NCBI GenBank assembly: GCA_963377175.1
Contig: CAUJNA010000835.1
Coordinates: 667,410-731,409 of the forward strand
Direction: 5' to 3'
DNA length: 64,000 nucleotides
DNA from: Effrenium voratum
Taxonomy: Eukaryota > Sar > Dinophyceae > Suessiales > Symbiodiniaceae
Shown: in pieces, positions 11,791 to 21,879 of the stretch
Layout of the letters: every line of letters starts with the position of its first letter
Position numbering within the stretch: position 1 is the first letter of the stretch
Translations under genes and position numbers: made by a program
Notes under the pieces: model-generated
Told to the model about the DNA's origin: nothing
Database searches by the model: none
The model's input: only the letters and a program-made list of their open reading frames with translations

Positions 11791-14700
11791 CGGGGTGGCT
11801 GCCCGGGGGGCTGCCTTGTGGAGCCCCTCCCACAAACGAAGCAAAGTAGATGGCACAATTCCACGTGTGGGCTTGCCAAGCAGACCAGGGTTTGATCTTG
11901 GCTTGGACTTCCTCGAAAGCTGTATCCATAACTGCCTTGCCAAATCACTCTGCTTGCCTGGTTGGGGTTCCCCTTCCTGGAAAAATCCCGCGCTTACCTG
12001 GCTGGCAGCTTGTGTGGCTGGACTTCCCCGCTGCCCGGGGGCTGCCTTGTGGAGGCCCTCCCACAAACGAAGCATCCACACGTGGGCTTAGGCTTTGATC
12101 TTGGCAGCTATACTTCCATAACTCCCTGCAAGGCTTCCTTGCCAAATCAGCCCTCTGCTTGCCTGGTTGGGCTTCGCGCTGCCTGGAAAAACTTGTACGT
12201 ACCTGGCTGCAGCTTGTGTGGCTGGACGTCCCCACTGCCCTCCCACAAACGAAGCAAAGTAGATGGCACAATTCCACGCGTTTGGCTGTGCTTCCATAAC
12301 TCCCTGCAAGGCTGCCTTGCCTGGAAAAATCTCGTACTTACCTGGCTGCAGCTTGTGTGGCTGGACTTCCCCACTGCCGTGGAGGCCCTCCCACAAACGA
12401 AGCAAAGTAGATGGCACAATTCCACGCGTGGGCTTGCCAAGCAGCCCAGCCTTCGGTCTCGGCTTGGACTTCGTCCAAGGCTGTACTTCCAGAACTCTCA
12501 GCCCTCTGTTTGCCTGGTTAGGCTTCCCCCTGCCTGGAAAATCTCGTACTTACCTGTTGTGTGGCTGAGCTTCCCCGCTGCACAAGCGAAGCAAAGTAGA
12601 TGCACTTGGCTTCCATCTCGGCTTGGACTTTCTCAAAGGCTGTACTTCCATAACTCCTTGCAACTTGCCAAATCAGCCCTCTGCCTGGTTGGGCTTGCCT
12701 TGAAAAATCTCGCACTTACCTGGTTGCAGCTTGTCTGGCTGGACTTCCCCGCTGCCCGGGGGGGCTGCCTTGTGGAGGCACTGCCCTCCCACAAACGAAG
12801 CCCAACGCGTGGCTTACCAAGCAGCCCAGGCTTCGATCTTGGCTTGGACTTCCTCAGAGGCTGTAATTCCATACCCTGCAAGTACCTTGCCAAAATCAGC
12901 ACTTCCCCCTGCCTGGAAAAACCTCGTACTTACTTGGTTGCAGCTTGTGTGGCTGGACTTCCCCGCTGCCTGGGGGGCTGCCTTGTGGAGGCCCTCCCAC
13001 AAACGAAGCAAAGTAGACCACGTGTGGGCTTGCCAAGCAGCCCAGCGTGCAGCTTGTGTGGCTGGACTTCCCACTCCACTTCCTCAAAGGCATAACTCCC
13101 TGCAAGGCTGCCAAATAAGGTACTTACCTGGCTGCAGCTTGTGTGGCTCCCACAAACAAAGCAAAGTAGATGGCAGAATTCCACACGTGGGCCGGCGAAG
13201 CAGCCAGGCTTCGATCTCGGCTTGGACTTCTTCAAAGGCTGTACTTCCATAACTGCCTGCAAGGCTGCCTTGCCAAATCATCCCTGTGCTTGCCTGGTTG
13301 GGCTTCCCCCTGCCTGGAAAATTATCGTACTTAGACTTCCCCGCTGCCCGGGGCGGCTGCCTTGTGGAGGCACTGCCCTCCCACAAACGAAGCAAAGTAG
13401 ATGGCACAATTCCACGCGTGGGCTTGCCAAGCAGCCCAGGCTTCGATCTCGGCTTGGACTTCCTCAAAGGCTGTACTTCCATAACTCCCTGCAAGGCTGC
13501 CTTGCCAAATCAGCTGCGGCTTCCCCCTGCATGGAAAAATCTCGTACCTACCTGGCTGCAGCTTGTGTGGCTGGACTTCGCCGCTGCCCGGGGGGCTGCC
13601 TTGTGGAGGACTTCCCACAAACGAAGCAAAGTAGATGGCACAATTCCATGCGTGGGCTTGCCAAGCAGCCCAGGCTTTGTCGATCTTGGTAGTCCCTGCA
13701 AGGCTGCCTTGCCAAATCAGCCCTCTGCTGTGGAAACATCTTGTACTTACCTCGCTGCAACTTGTGTGGCTTGACTTCCCCGCTGCGGGAGGCTGCCTTG
13801 TGGAGGCACTGCCCTCCCACAAACGAACACAATTCCAGGCTTGCGAAGCAGCCCAGGCTTTGATCTCGGCTTGGACTTCCTCAAACGCTGTACTGCAAGG
13901 CTCCTGCAACTTGTGTGGTTGGACTTCCCCGCTGCCCGGGGCTGCCTTGTGGAGGCGCCCCCTCCCGCAAACGAAGCAAAGTAGATGGCACAATTCCATG
14001 CATGGGCTTGCGAAGCAGCCCAGGCTTTAATCTCGGCTAAGCCCTCTGCTTGCAACTTGTGTGGAGGCGCTGCCCCTTCCACAAACCAAGGAAAATCTCG
14101 CACTTACCTGGCTGCAGCTTGTGTGGTTGGACTTATCTCGGCTTGGACTTCCTTAAAGGCTGCACTTCCAAAAACTCCCTGCAAGGCTGCCTTGCCAAAT
14201 CAGCCCTCTGCTTGCCTGGTTGGGCTTCCCCCTCCTGGAAAAATCTCGTACTTACCTGGCCGCAACGTGTGGTTGGACTTCCCCGCTGCAGAATGGGGCC
14301 CCACAAGCAAAGCAAAGTAGCTGGCACAATTCCATGACGTTTGTGAAGCGCTGTACTTCATAACTCCTGCCTTGCCAAACCAGCCCTCTGCTTGCCTGGT
14401 TGGGCTTCCCCCTGCCTGGAAAAATCTCGTACTTACCTGTCTAGTTGGACTTCCCCGCTGCCCGGAGGGCTGCCTTGTGCCCCTCCCACAATAGATGGCG
14501 CCATAACTCCCTGCAAGGCTGCCTTGCCAAATCAGCCGGCTGCACTTCCTTACTCCCTGCCTGGTTGGACTTCCCCTTGGAAAATATCCTACTTACCTGT
14601 CTGGAACTTGTGTGGCTCGACTTCCCGCTGCCCGGGGGCTGCCTTGAGGAGGCACTGCCTCCCACAAACAAAGCAAAGTAGACGGCGCAATTCCATGCAT

Positions 14701-15520
14701 GAGCTTGCGAAGCAGCCCAGGCTTCAATCTTGGATGGACTTCCCCCTCGTACTTGCCTGGCTGGAACTTGTGTGGCTGGACTGGAGGCACTGCCCCTCCC
14801 AAAGTAGATGGCACAATGTCCTGCATGAGCTTGCGAAGCAGCCCAGGCTTCGATCTCGGCTTGGACTTCCTCACAGGCTGCACTTCCTCAACTCCCTGCA
14901 AGGCTGCCTTGCCAATCAGCCCTCTGCTTGCCTGGTTGGACTTCGCCCTGTCTGGATTAATCTCGTACTTACCTGGCTGGAACTTGTGTGCGCTGCCTGG
15001 GGCCTGCCTTGTGGAGACAGATCTCGGCTTGGACTCCCTCAAATCAAAGGACTGCCTCAACTCCCTGCAAGACTGCCTTGCCACAAAATCGGACCACTAC
15101 TTGGGCCGGAACTTCTTCGCTGGTTGGGCTGCCTTGTGGAGGCACTCTCCCTACCTGGCTGGTCTGGTACCTGGCTGGTACTTGTGGGCTGGACTTCCCC
15201 GCTGCCTGGGGGCTGCCTTGTGGAGGCACTGCCCCTCCCACAAACGAAGAAAGTAGATGGCACAATTCCGGGCATGCACTTGCGGCAGCCCAGGCTTCGA
15301 AAGACATGGAAGGAACCCGCATCAGCTGGCGGGACTTCCTCAAAGGCTGGACTTCCTCAAATCAACTCCGCTACCTGGCAGGCTGCCTTGTGAGGCGCTG
15401 CCTTGTGGAGGCACTGCCGCAAAAAGTAGATGGCACAACTCTAAATGCAACCATTCCCATCAGCCCAAACCGTGACTTGGCCCCATCGTAACATACGCAA
15501 AGAGCGGCAGCCTTTGGCGA

Positions 15521-15835
15521 GCGAGTGAGTGAGTGAGTGAGTGAGTGAGTGAGTCAGTGAGTCAGTGAGTCAGTGAGTCCGTGAGTCAGTGAGTCAGTGA
15601 GTCAGTGAGTCAGTGAGTCAGTGAGTGAGTCAGTGAGTGAGTCAGTGAGTGAGTCAGTGAGTGAGTGAGTCAGTGAGTGAGTCAGTGAGTGAGTCAGTGA
15701 GTGAGTGAGTGAGTGAGTGAGTGAGTGAGTGAGTGGGTGGGTTGAGTCAATGAGTGAATGAGTGAGTGAGTGAGTGAGTGAGTGAGCGAGCGAGCGAGTG
15801 AGTGAGCCAGTGAGTGAGCCAGTGAGCGAGCGTGA
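15521..15835. repeat. GTGA/GTCA tetranucleotide satellite
   Basis: About 315 bp of GAGT with GTGA/GTCA alternation, including a higher-order pattern of gtgagtgagtca. It bounds the right side of the unit array inside the element. Open frames across it (Ser-Leu-Thr or Thr-His repeats) are artefacts of the tetramer. Confidence 0.95.
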
Positions 15836-15844
15836 GTGGACGCA

Positions 15845-15993
15845 CTGAATTGTGCCATAAATTATTCTTAGGGGGCTAAAAAATTGTGCCATCTATTTTG
15901 CATCCCGGTTGACCCCCAATTATCTGGCGCCGGCGCGCGGAGTGTAAATTATCTAAGTTGAAGAAAAGTAGATGGCACAGACCATTTTTTTGA
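15845..15993. promoter_or_regulatory. Right subterminal region with repeated motif
   Basis: Contains AATTGTGCCATAAATT, AATTGTGCCATCTATTTTG and AAAGTAGATGGCACAGACC, mirroring the left subterminal region. Apart from the motif copies the two ends are not similar. Confidence 0.45.
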
Positions 15994-16013
15994 GCCATCT
16001 ATTCTCCGGGTAG
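15994..16013 (-). repeat. Right terminal inverted repeat
   Basis: GCCATCTATTCTCCGGGTAG, the exact reverse complement of 2825-2844. The next base, 16014, is the first base of the second host-segment copy. Confidence 0.9.
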
Positions 16014-18274
16014 AGCTACTGCTGCTGCCGCGGCTGCTACCGTTGCTGTGCTGTTGCCGTTGCCGTTGCTGGCGCTGTTGCTGTTTCTCTTGCTGCTGCT
16101 CCAGCCAGCACAGGGCCGGCAGTGTCGATAAGGACGATGAAAATTGTGACGGTTCTGGTGAGGATTCTGACAATGCGGTTGAAGGTTGTGGTGGTCAAGG
16201 CAACAAACAGGGCTCCATCCGACCCAATCATTTGCCACTACTAATTCTATATATTACATACTAAATCAATACTATTTTTCCAGACAGCCAAGCTCCTCGG
16301 ATGTGCTTTTTAGGGGCCACCCTAGAAATGATCAACAAGGCTGCCTTGCGGTTTCTATTATTGGGTTCCCTTCATAAGGTCTTACTGAAAAGTTGAACTC
16401 TGACCATTTTTCTTTCAAACAAATGGTGTGCTTTGCGTAAGCGGCTTTTATCAGTATTGCTTTTCCTTTGCAGCTACTACTCAAAGTTGCATTCAAATCA
16501 AAGGGGTCTCGCTTTCCAATTTGAACCTAATACTTGAACAAAGCAGTGTGAACCAGTTCTGGCCAAAAGCCGGGGGACCGAAATAATAAACCTTCCGGGG
16601 GGTAGGGGGATCGTGTTGCTAAAGTTGCCCAACGCACTTGTGTGGGGAACTCAAAAACCGACGGGCCGGGGCCTCGCCAGCATGCATTGCTGCATCCTTC
16701 TTGGTGGCTCCGGCAGCAATGGCCGCCTGACAGCCGGCGTAGCAGCAAGCAGCTGCTTTCATTGCCTCTTGAGCTTTGCGACAAATGAAGCTGCGCCATC
16801 CAAACCGCAACCTGCTTGTGGGTCACGTTACGGTGAGACGCATACAGTCGTAGTGTTTGCCAAGTGACTTAAGAAGTCTTGGCTGAAACTCGGCCTTTCT
16901 ACGAAAGCTTGTTTGACCCCAATGACGCATAGCCGCATAGCCTTTCAGGATCGGGTTGGGGTCAAAGCATGACTTTGTGTCAGAGGAGACACAGGGGTGG
17001 GACAAGACGAGCGGGCGGCACACACATGTCACATCTGCTTCTTCCTTTATTCATTATTATTCTTCTTCTCTGTATGTTTCGCATTGCGAATGCAGTTTGC
17101 AGCACTCACAACACACACACACATCCGAATTCCGGTCAGCCTTGCCAGCGGCTTCGCTGGCAACTCCCAGCCGCGCATGGCTTAGAACCGTGTCCTCCGG
17201 TCAATTAATGGACAGAAACAAAACAGCAAGGCTGCAATTCTGAAGATGCTGTGGACAACCCCACATGTCACTTCTGGCTTCATGCGTGATCCTGGGGGTT
17301 GACACAGCCTTCACGGGAAGATTGTGCTCGGTGCCTGTGCGCTCGGCAGTCCTTGGTGGCGTCTGCCGCCGCTTGGAAGACCACCTTGGCCACCTGGCTC
17401 GAGAATAGATGAGCTCAGGGTTCAAACAATTTCTGCAATATCTTGTTGCGAGTTCAAACCCCCGCCCCCCCCCCCCCTTCAAGGTTGACAAGGTTTGGGA
17501 GGAGCAGAAATTTGGGGCTGCCTGGAGATACCCCCTCCTAAGAACTTGAGGTCTGGATGAAGGGACTTGAGGCTTGAGGATTGTCATGGATTTGAGGGAC
17601 TTTGGATATGTAAAGAAATCTTTGGCTTGGTTGTTGGCCCAGTTTTTTGTGGAAACCAGGAATGGTTGGGGGTGAGTTTGCTGGAGCTGTTTAAAGGGGC
17701 CTGTTTGCTTTGGCAAGGGGGGTGGCAGCGGGGAACCTTTCATTAGGGAGGGGTGCTTGGGAGGGCCCAAACATGGAGGATTTTTTAAAGGAAACCTTGT
17801 TGGTTTAGTATTCGTGGGAACCTGGGGGGAAAAGAGGAAACCTTTAATCTGGGGGTGGGGGTAATTACTGTTATTTGTTCCCTGACATTACCCTCGTCAC
17901 TTCTCACATCTGTCTTCCTTGTGTGCTTGCAGGCTGCCCGATCTGTGATACCCGCCTGCTGGCTGCAAAAGCCAGCGGCGATAACCACTTTTTGTGCCGC
18001 CTCGCCCGCAATGCTTGCAACCTGCGTGGCAAATGTGAATTAGTTTTAGCCTCTCCAAGACTTGCCTGGCATGAACTACCTGGTGCACACCTAGTGGTTC
18101 GGCAGCAATGGCTGATTGGGACTGAGAAATGTTGAATGCACATATCAGCACACTGCAGCTTGCAAAGAAATGGAGACAGCTCGTTCCAGCTGCCTGATAG
18201 GCAGACTTGCCCTCAGCAATGGCTGCATTGGCCGCTGTGGACGCGCTTGCTTTGGCAGCAGCAGTGGCTCGTCG
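16014..18274. repeat. 2,261-bp direct repeat, copy 2
   Basis: Same sequence as 554-2814. The right edge continues without a break into the rest of the gene A start exon (acggctgctacaaccaccc), which gene B also has. This side is therefore the native junction. Confidence 0.95.
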
Positions 18275-18310
18275 ACGGCTGCTACAACCACCCATCCGAG
18301 GGTGGATCTG
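16656..18310 (-). CDS. Gene A, 5' exons: Ala-rich repetitive protein
   Basis: Transcription runs leftward. Exons supported by gene B are: about 18185-18310, GGCSSRRRATAAAK then NAAIAEGKSAYQA; about 17934-18021, VASIAGEAAQKVVIAAGF, acceptor CACGCAG|G; 17341-17393, VAKVVFQAAADATKDC, acceptor AGCCAG|G; 17137-17194, DTVLSHARLGVASEAAGKA; and about 16656-16790, AAIAAGATKKDAAMHAGEA. Each short exon carries an Ala-rich helical-looking motif, so the protein is probably an extended Ala-rich repeat protein. No catalytic family is recognised. The 3' exons are missing on this side of the insertion, so a transcript would run into the 13.2-kb element. The region at 18413-18640 weakly resembles that upstream of gene B and may hold an earlier exon. 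Confidence 0.6.
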
Positions 18311-18640
18311 AACAGTGCTAAAAGATATTGAGGTCTGCTCTGAGACTGTCGGATCTACACACTACGCTGTGGGTCCGCAAATGCCATGTTTATAGATGTT
18401 TATAGCAAAACATCATGGCATAGCATACGAAACGCCGGGAGGCACTGATAGGAAGGCTGTGGCAAGGTCCCGGCCATGGCGCCAGGGAACTGGAGCCCAG
18501 AAGGCTGGAACTGCGCGGGCGATGTGGGCATGCAGTCCAGTAAGCAGTGAGTGGTGTAGTGGGGGGCGTCTGCTTCCTTTCGGATTACCTTCAGAGCAGT
18601 CCAATGGAGTCCCCGTGTTGAGATAGACCCATGCGATCAT

Positions 18641-19270
18641 GCGTGTCCAAATCCTTAATTTTGATCGCGCGCATCAAAAGCTCACGCAGTCATTAAAATC
18701 TTGGCGGCCTCAACGGGGGATCGCGCAAACGGGGTCTTTCCCTGGCGGCTTGGGACGATTTTAATGTTCATTGTTTTCTTCTGACTGAAACTGCCTGAAG
18801 CTGCTTGAAACTGCCTGAAATGCAAGCCCCGTCACGCGTCCCCCGATAAGGGCTTTCTGACAATTAATTGTCATCAAGGCTTCGGCCGAGCGTGGGTTCC
18901 GAAATTCGATTCAGGTCCACCTGACAAGGAAAACCGCGGCCTGGACCTCCGTGCTGAGCCGGCCCTCGAGTCAGAGTTTGCCAATGAAACTTCAGCACTG
19001 GCACACTTCAGCAAATCTTGGCGCCGGACCTGTGGTTTGTGAGCCAGAGCGATGGGATGGTTCCTGGCTCTGTGGCTCTGGATCTGCTCCAGGTGTCACC
19101 AGTACCTCAAACAGAAATCGCTTGAACTAATTGCCCGAGGGGCATCACGCAAAGGCATGCAACGGTGTGGACAATTGCAATTTTGTTGGGTCATGACATG
19201 TGATACGCACAAGCAACTCACAGCCTTCACAACAACCTGGCATGCTCGCTTCTCACGCATTTTTTGCCCG
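18641..19270. other. No gene recognised
   Basis: Unique sequence without a convincing exon. Minor features are three near-identical ACTGCCTGAA/CTGCTTGAA steps near 18787-18820 and a short stretch near 18930 that weakly resembles 26215-26290. Confidence 0.5.
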
Positions 19271-19284
19271 GTGAACATCAAAGG

Positions 19285-19300
19285 ATAGATAGATACGCGG

Positions 19301-19336
<36 letters not shown>

Positions 19337-19379
19337 CGCGGGAGATAGATGGAGAGATAGATGGATAGATGGATAGATG

Positions 19380-19420
<41 letters not shown>

Positions 19421-19440
19421 ATAGATAAATAAATAGAAAG
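19285..19440. repeat. GATA microsatellite
   Basis: GATA repeats with interspersed GGATAGAT and ACGCGGGA variants, passing into AGATAGAGAA purine sequence up to about 19480. Confidence 0.95.
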
Positions 19441-19496
19441 AGATAGAGAAAGAGATAGAGAAAGATATAGAGAGATAAATAGAAACTAGCCATACA

Positions 19497-19892
19497 CACA
19501 CAATCACAACCACAATCACAAACACAAACACAAACACAACACACAAGCACAAGCACAAGCACAAACCCCAAACCCCAAACCCCAATTCCACACCCCAAAC
19601 ACAAACACAAAACACACAACACACACAAACAGACACACACACACACACACAGACACACACACACACACACACTCACACACACACACACACACGCACTCAC
19701 ACACACACACACTCACACACACACACACACTCTCACACACACACACTCACTCACACACACACACTCACACACACACACACACACACACGCACTCACACAC
19801 ACACACACTCACACACGCACTCACACACACACACACACTCACACACACACACTCACACACACACACACACACACACTCCACACACACACACA
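19497..19892. repeat. CA-rich microsatellite with CACACTCA variants
   Basis: About 400 bp of (AC)n interrupted at irregular spacing by ACTC and ACGC. The left flank contains three AACCCCA steps. Reading frames in it are Cys-Val repeats with no coding value. Confidence 0.95.
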
Positions 19893-20217
19893 CCCGCCCG
19901 CGCCCACGCCCACACCCAAGCATTAACAAATACACCCACGCACGCACCTGCACTCTGGCTAGAGCGCATGCGCGTTCTCGCAACAATGGGAACGGGGCTT
20001 CAAGCGGCTTTGCCCATTCCGACATGAACTGTGCCAAACAGGCTCTTGATGGGACTAGGACAAGCTGGTGTCGACGGACAACATCAGGCTTTAGGGCCCT
20101 GACAAGTGCTCGGACCAGCGAATCCGCCAAGCATGCAAAGACTGTTGCAATTGATAACTATGCCGCCTCTGGATGCCCAGAGTTCCACAAGCACTTTGGC
20201 GGCTGAAATGCAGCTGT

Positions 20218-20330
20218 GGCACCGCGACAGGTGTTAGGTGCTTGGCATACTCCGCTGCTCGCTTTGCCGCATCAGCACAAAGCTCGCCTGTGACCGTGCA
20301 AGCCACTACGAAAGCGACAAACACAGTGAC
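20218..20330 (-). CDS. Putative exon, hydrophobic segment then Ala-rich motif
   Basis: The minus strand reads VTVFVAFVVACTVTGELCA followed by DAAKRAAEYAKHLTPVAVPQ. The first part could be a signal peptide or membrane segment. The second has the Ala/Lys pattern of the exons of genes A and B. It lies downstream of gene B and could belong to it or to a third family member. No paralogous exon was found in the window, so confidence is limited. Confidence 0.35.
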
Positions 20331-20718
20331 ATGACACATCGATGAACACTCGGCCCAGAAGCGAAACCGTATTGGTGGCACTTCACTTTTTGTTACTCAG
20401 AACAGGGGCAAATCTGCCTAACGCAGCTGGCTCGCGCGTGTGTGCTTGGAAGTTCCCGAACGCTTCAAATCCCGACTTGACTTTGGACCAACAAGGGGGT
20501 TCGGAGGGAGAGCTCTACCATGCTGTTAAAGGTGTTTGCCGTCAAGGTCACTAGCTGAAGCCCAGTCAGGCATGCCGAGGCTGATGCACAGATTGAAATT
20601 GACTCCAGTGAGGGAATGGTTTGCACCGTGCGGCGCCTTGCTGAGCAGGCGCGCAGGACAGTTTGCAATCGTTGGCTTGCTACTATAGCACCTATAGCAC
20701 GCCAAAAGGGGCATGTCT

Positions 20719-20886
20719 GTCGTTGGTTGGTTGGTTCGTTAGTTCGTTGGTTGGTGGGTGGCTGGGTAAGCTGAGGTCACCCGGCGTCTTTCAGCAGTAA
20801 GTGGGGGCGTCGGTGTTGGTGTAGGTGCTGGTGTACCGCTGGTGGTGGTGGTGGTGGTGGTGGTGGTGGTGGTGGTGGTGGGGGTG
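20719..20886. repeat. GGTTG tract and GGT microsatellite
   Basis: A short (GGTT/CGTT) run at about 20733-20765, then (GGT)n at about 20838-20886 passing into GGCGGT. The minus frame over the latter is poly-Pro and is not taken as coding. Confidence 0.85.
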
Positions 20887-21486
20887 GCGGTGGCGGTGGC
20901 GGGGGCGGCGGCGGTTTTGGTGGAATTACTTGTGCGTGTACACCAGTACTACGGCCACGACGCATGCATTGCTCATCAAAAAAGCAGCATGCGCAGCCAA
21001 AATAAACATTCGGCACTCCCCAGGCCCGCTCGAGAACCACCGTTGACAGCTCGAGGTCCAGTTTGCTTTTACCCGTACAAACCCTAAGCCTTGAAGATTG
21101 AACATCCTAAACTGCAAACCCAACACGTTGTAAATTTGAAGCCCGAACACCCACAAAAAACCCAACCACCTATAAGCCTAACAGCCCTTAAGCTGTAAAA
21201 TTGGGGGACACAAAAAACCTGAGCCACACGACACATTTGAAAAGAAGACAACCTTGTAGTTGAGCAATGCAAACAAGGGACATCTAAAGGCAAGACAAGC
21301 TCTTTTCAGGTTCCAGGACTTCGATTATGTTGTCCTGATACTCCAAGACTGCAGTCCCGTGTAAAGTTGAAAAATACAAGGTGGTCCAAGGTTGGAATTG
21401 AACATCATAGTTGTCCAAGGCATTGCCCAGTGTAAAATAGGGCCAACACAAGCAGTAAAATGCTCTGGTGCACTTTGTGCGCTGAT

Positions 21487-21670
21487 CCCCGATGTACCGG
21501 GCACTGGCGATGCCATTTGCGTCAGGCGTGAGGCCAATGAATTCTCGAAAACCTGCCGATCCGTTGAGCCAACCTGCGTCCTCCTCAGACGCACCGTCAG
21601 CTCGCGCAGCACGCCGCGCGACCGTGCCAGCCACTAAGGCGGCCAGCTCGGCGGCCTCAAAGATGGAAAA
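21487..21670 (-). CDS. Putative exon of gene B or a neighbour
   Basis: After an acceptor CTTCAG (5' edge 21670) the minus strand reads FSIFEAAELAALVAGTVARR, then AARADGASEEDAGWLNGSAG and FREFIGLTPDANGIASARYI. It is long and free of low complexity apart from the Ala-rich start, consistent with the style of genes A and B. It lies about 200 bp past the last recognised gene B exon. The family is not recognised. Confidence 0.5.
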
Positions 21671-21879
21671 CTGAAGGAAAGAGAATTGGGAAGATAAGCT
21701 TATAACATCTTATAACTGATAAGTGTATCCTATGGGGGCCCAAGGTTTATGCTGTATCGATATGCGGGAGGGGGTTGCTGGCTCAATTGTGCTTCAAGAT
21801 CGGGCAAAAAAGCGCCTCTGAACGCAGCAATTTCAATCAGAACTCCGTGAAGCATTCTCTACCCGCACCTCGGACTGCT

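Larger units (their letters stand above)
8721..15445. repeat. Tandem array, divergent type-B units
   Basis: Units share the core blocks of the type-A array but are more diverged. They add a block with ATCTCGTACTTACCTGGCTG and GCCAAATCAGCCCTCTGCTTG. On the minus strand the added block reads CAG|GTAAGTACGAGATTTTTCCAG, which is a consensus splice donor followed 18 bases later by a pyrimidine-tract AG. Units become shorter and more eroded toward the right end. A larger nested duplication sits at about 9340-12140. Confidence 0.9.
2825..16013. mobile_element. 13.2-kb TIR-bounded insertion filled with a tandem array
   Basis: The ends carry a perfect 20-bp inverted repeat, CTACCCGGAGAATAGATGGC, at 2825-2844 and in reverse complement at 15994-16013. 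The right end abuts host DNA directly; the left end is separated from it by 10 bases. Both subterminal regions contain several copies of TAGATGGCACA(ATT) in both orientations, and the same motif occurs once in most units of the internal array. No transposase was recognised inside, so if mobile it is non-autonomous, or the array has expanded within it. It interrupts the start exon of gene A and is flanked by 2,261-bp direct repeats. Confidence 0.7.
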
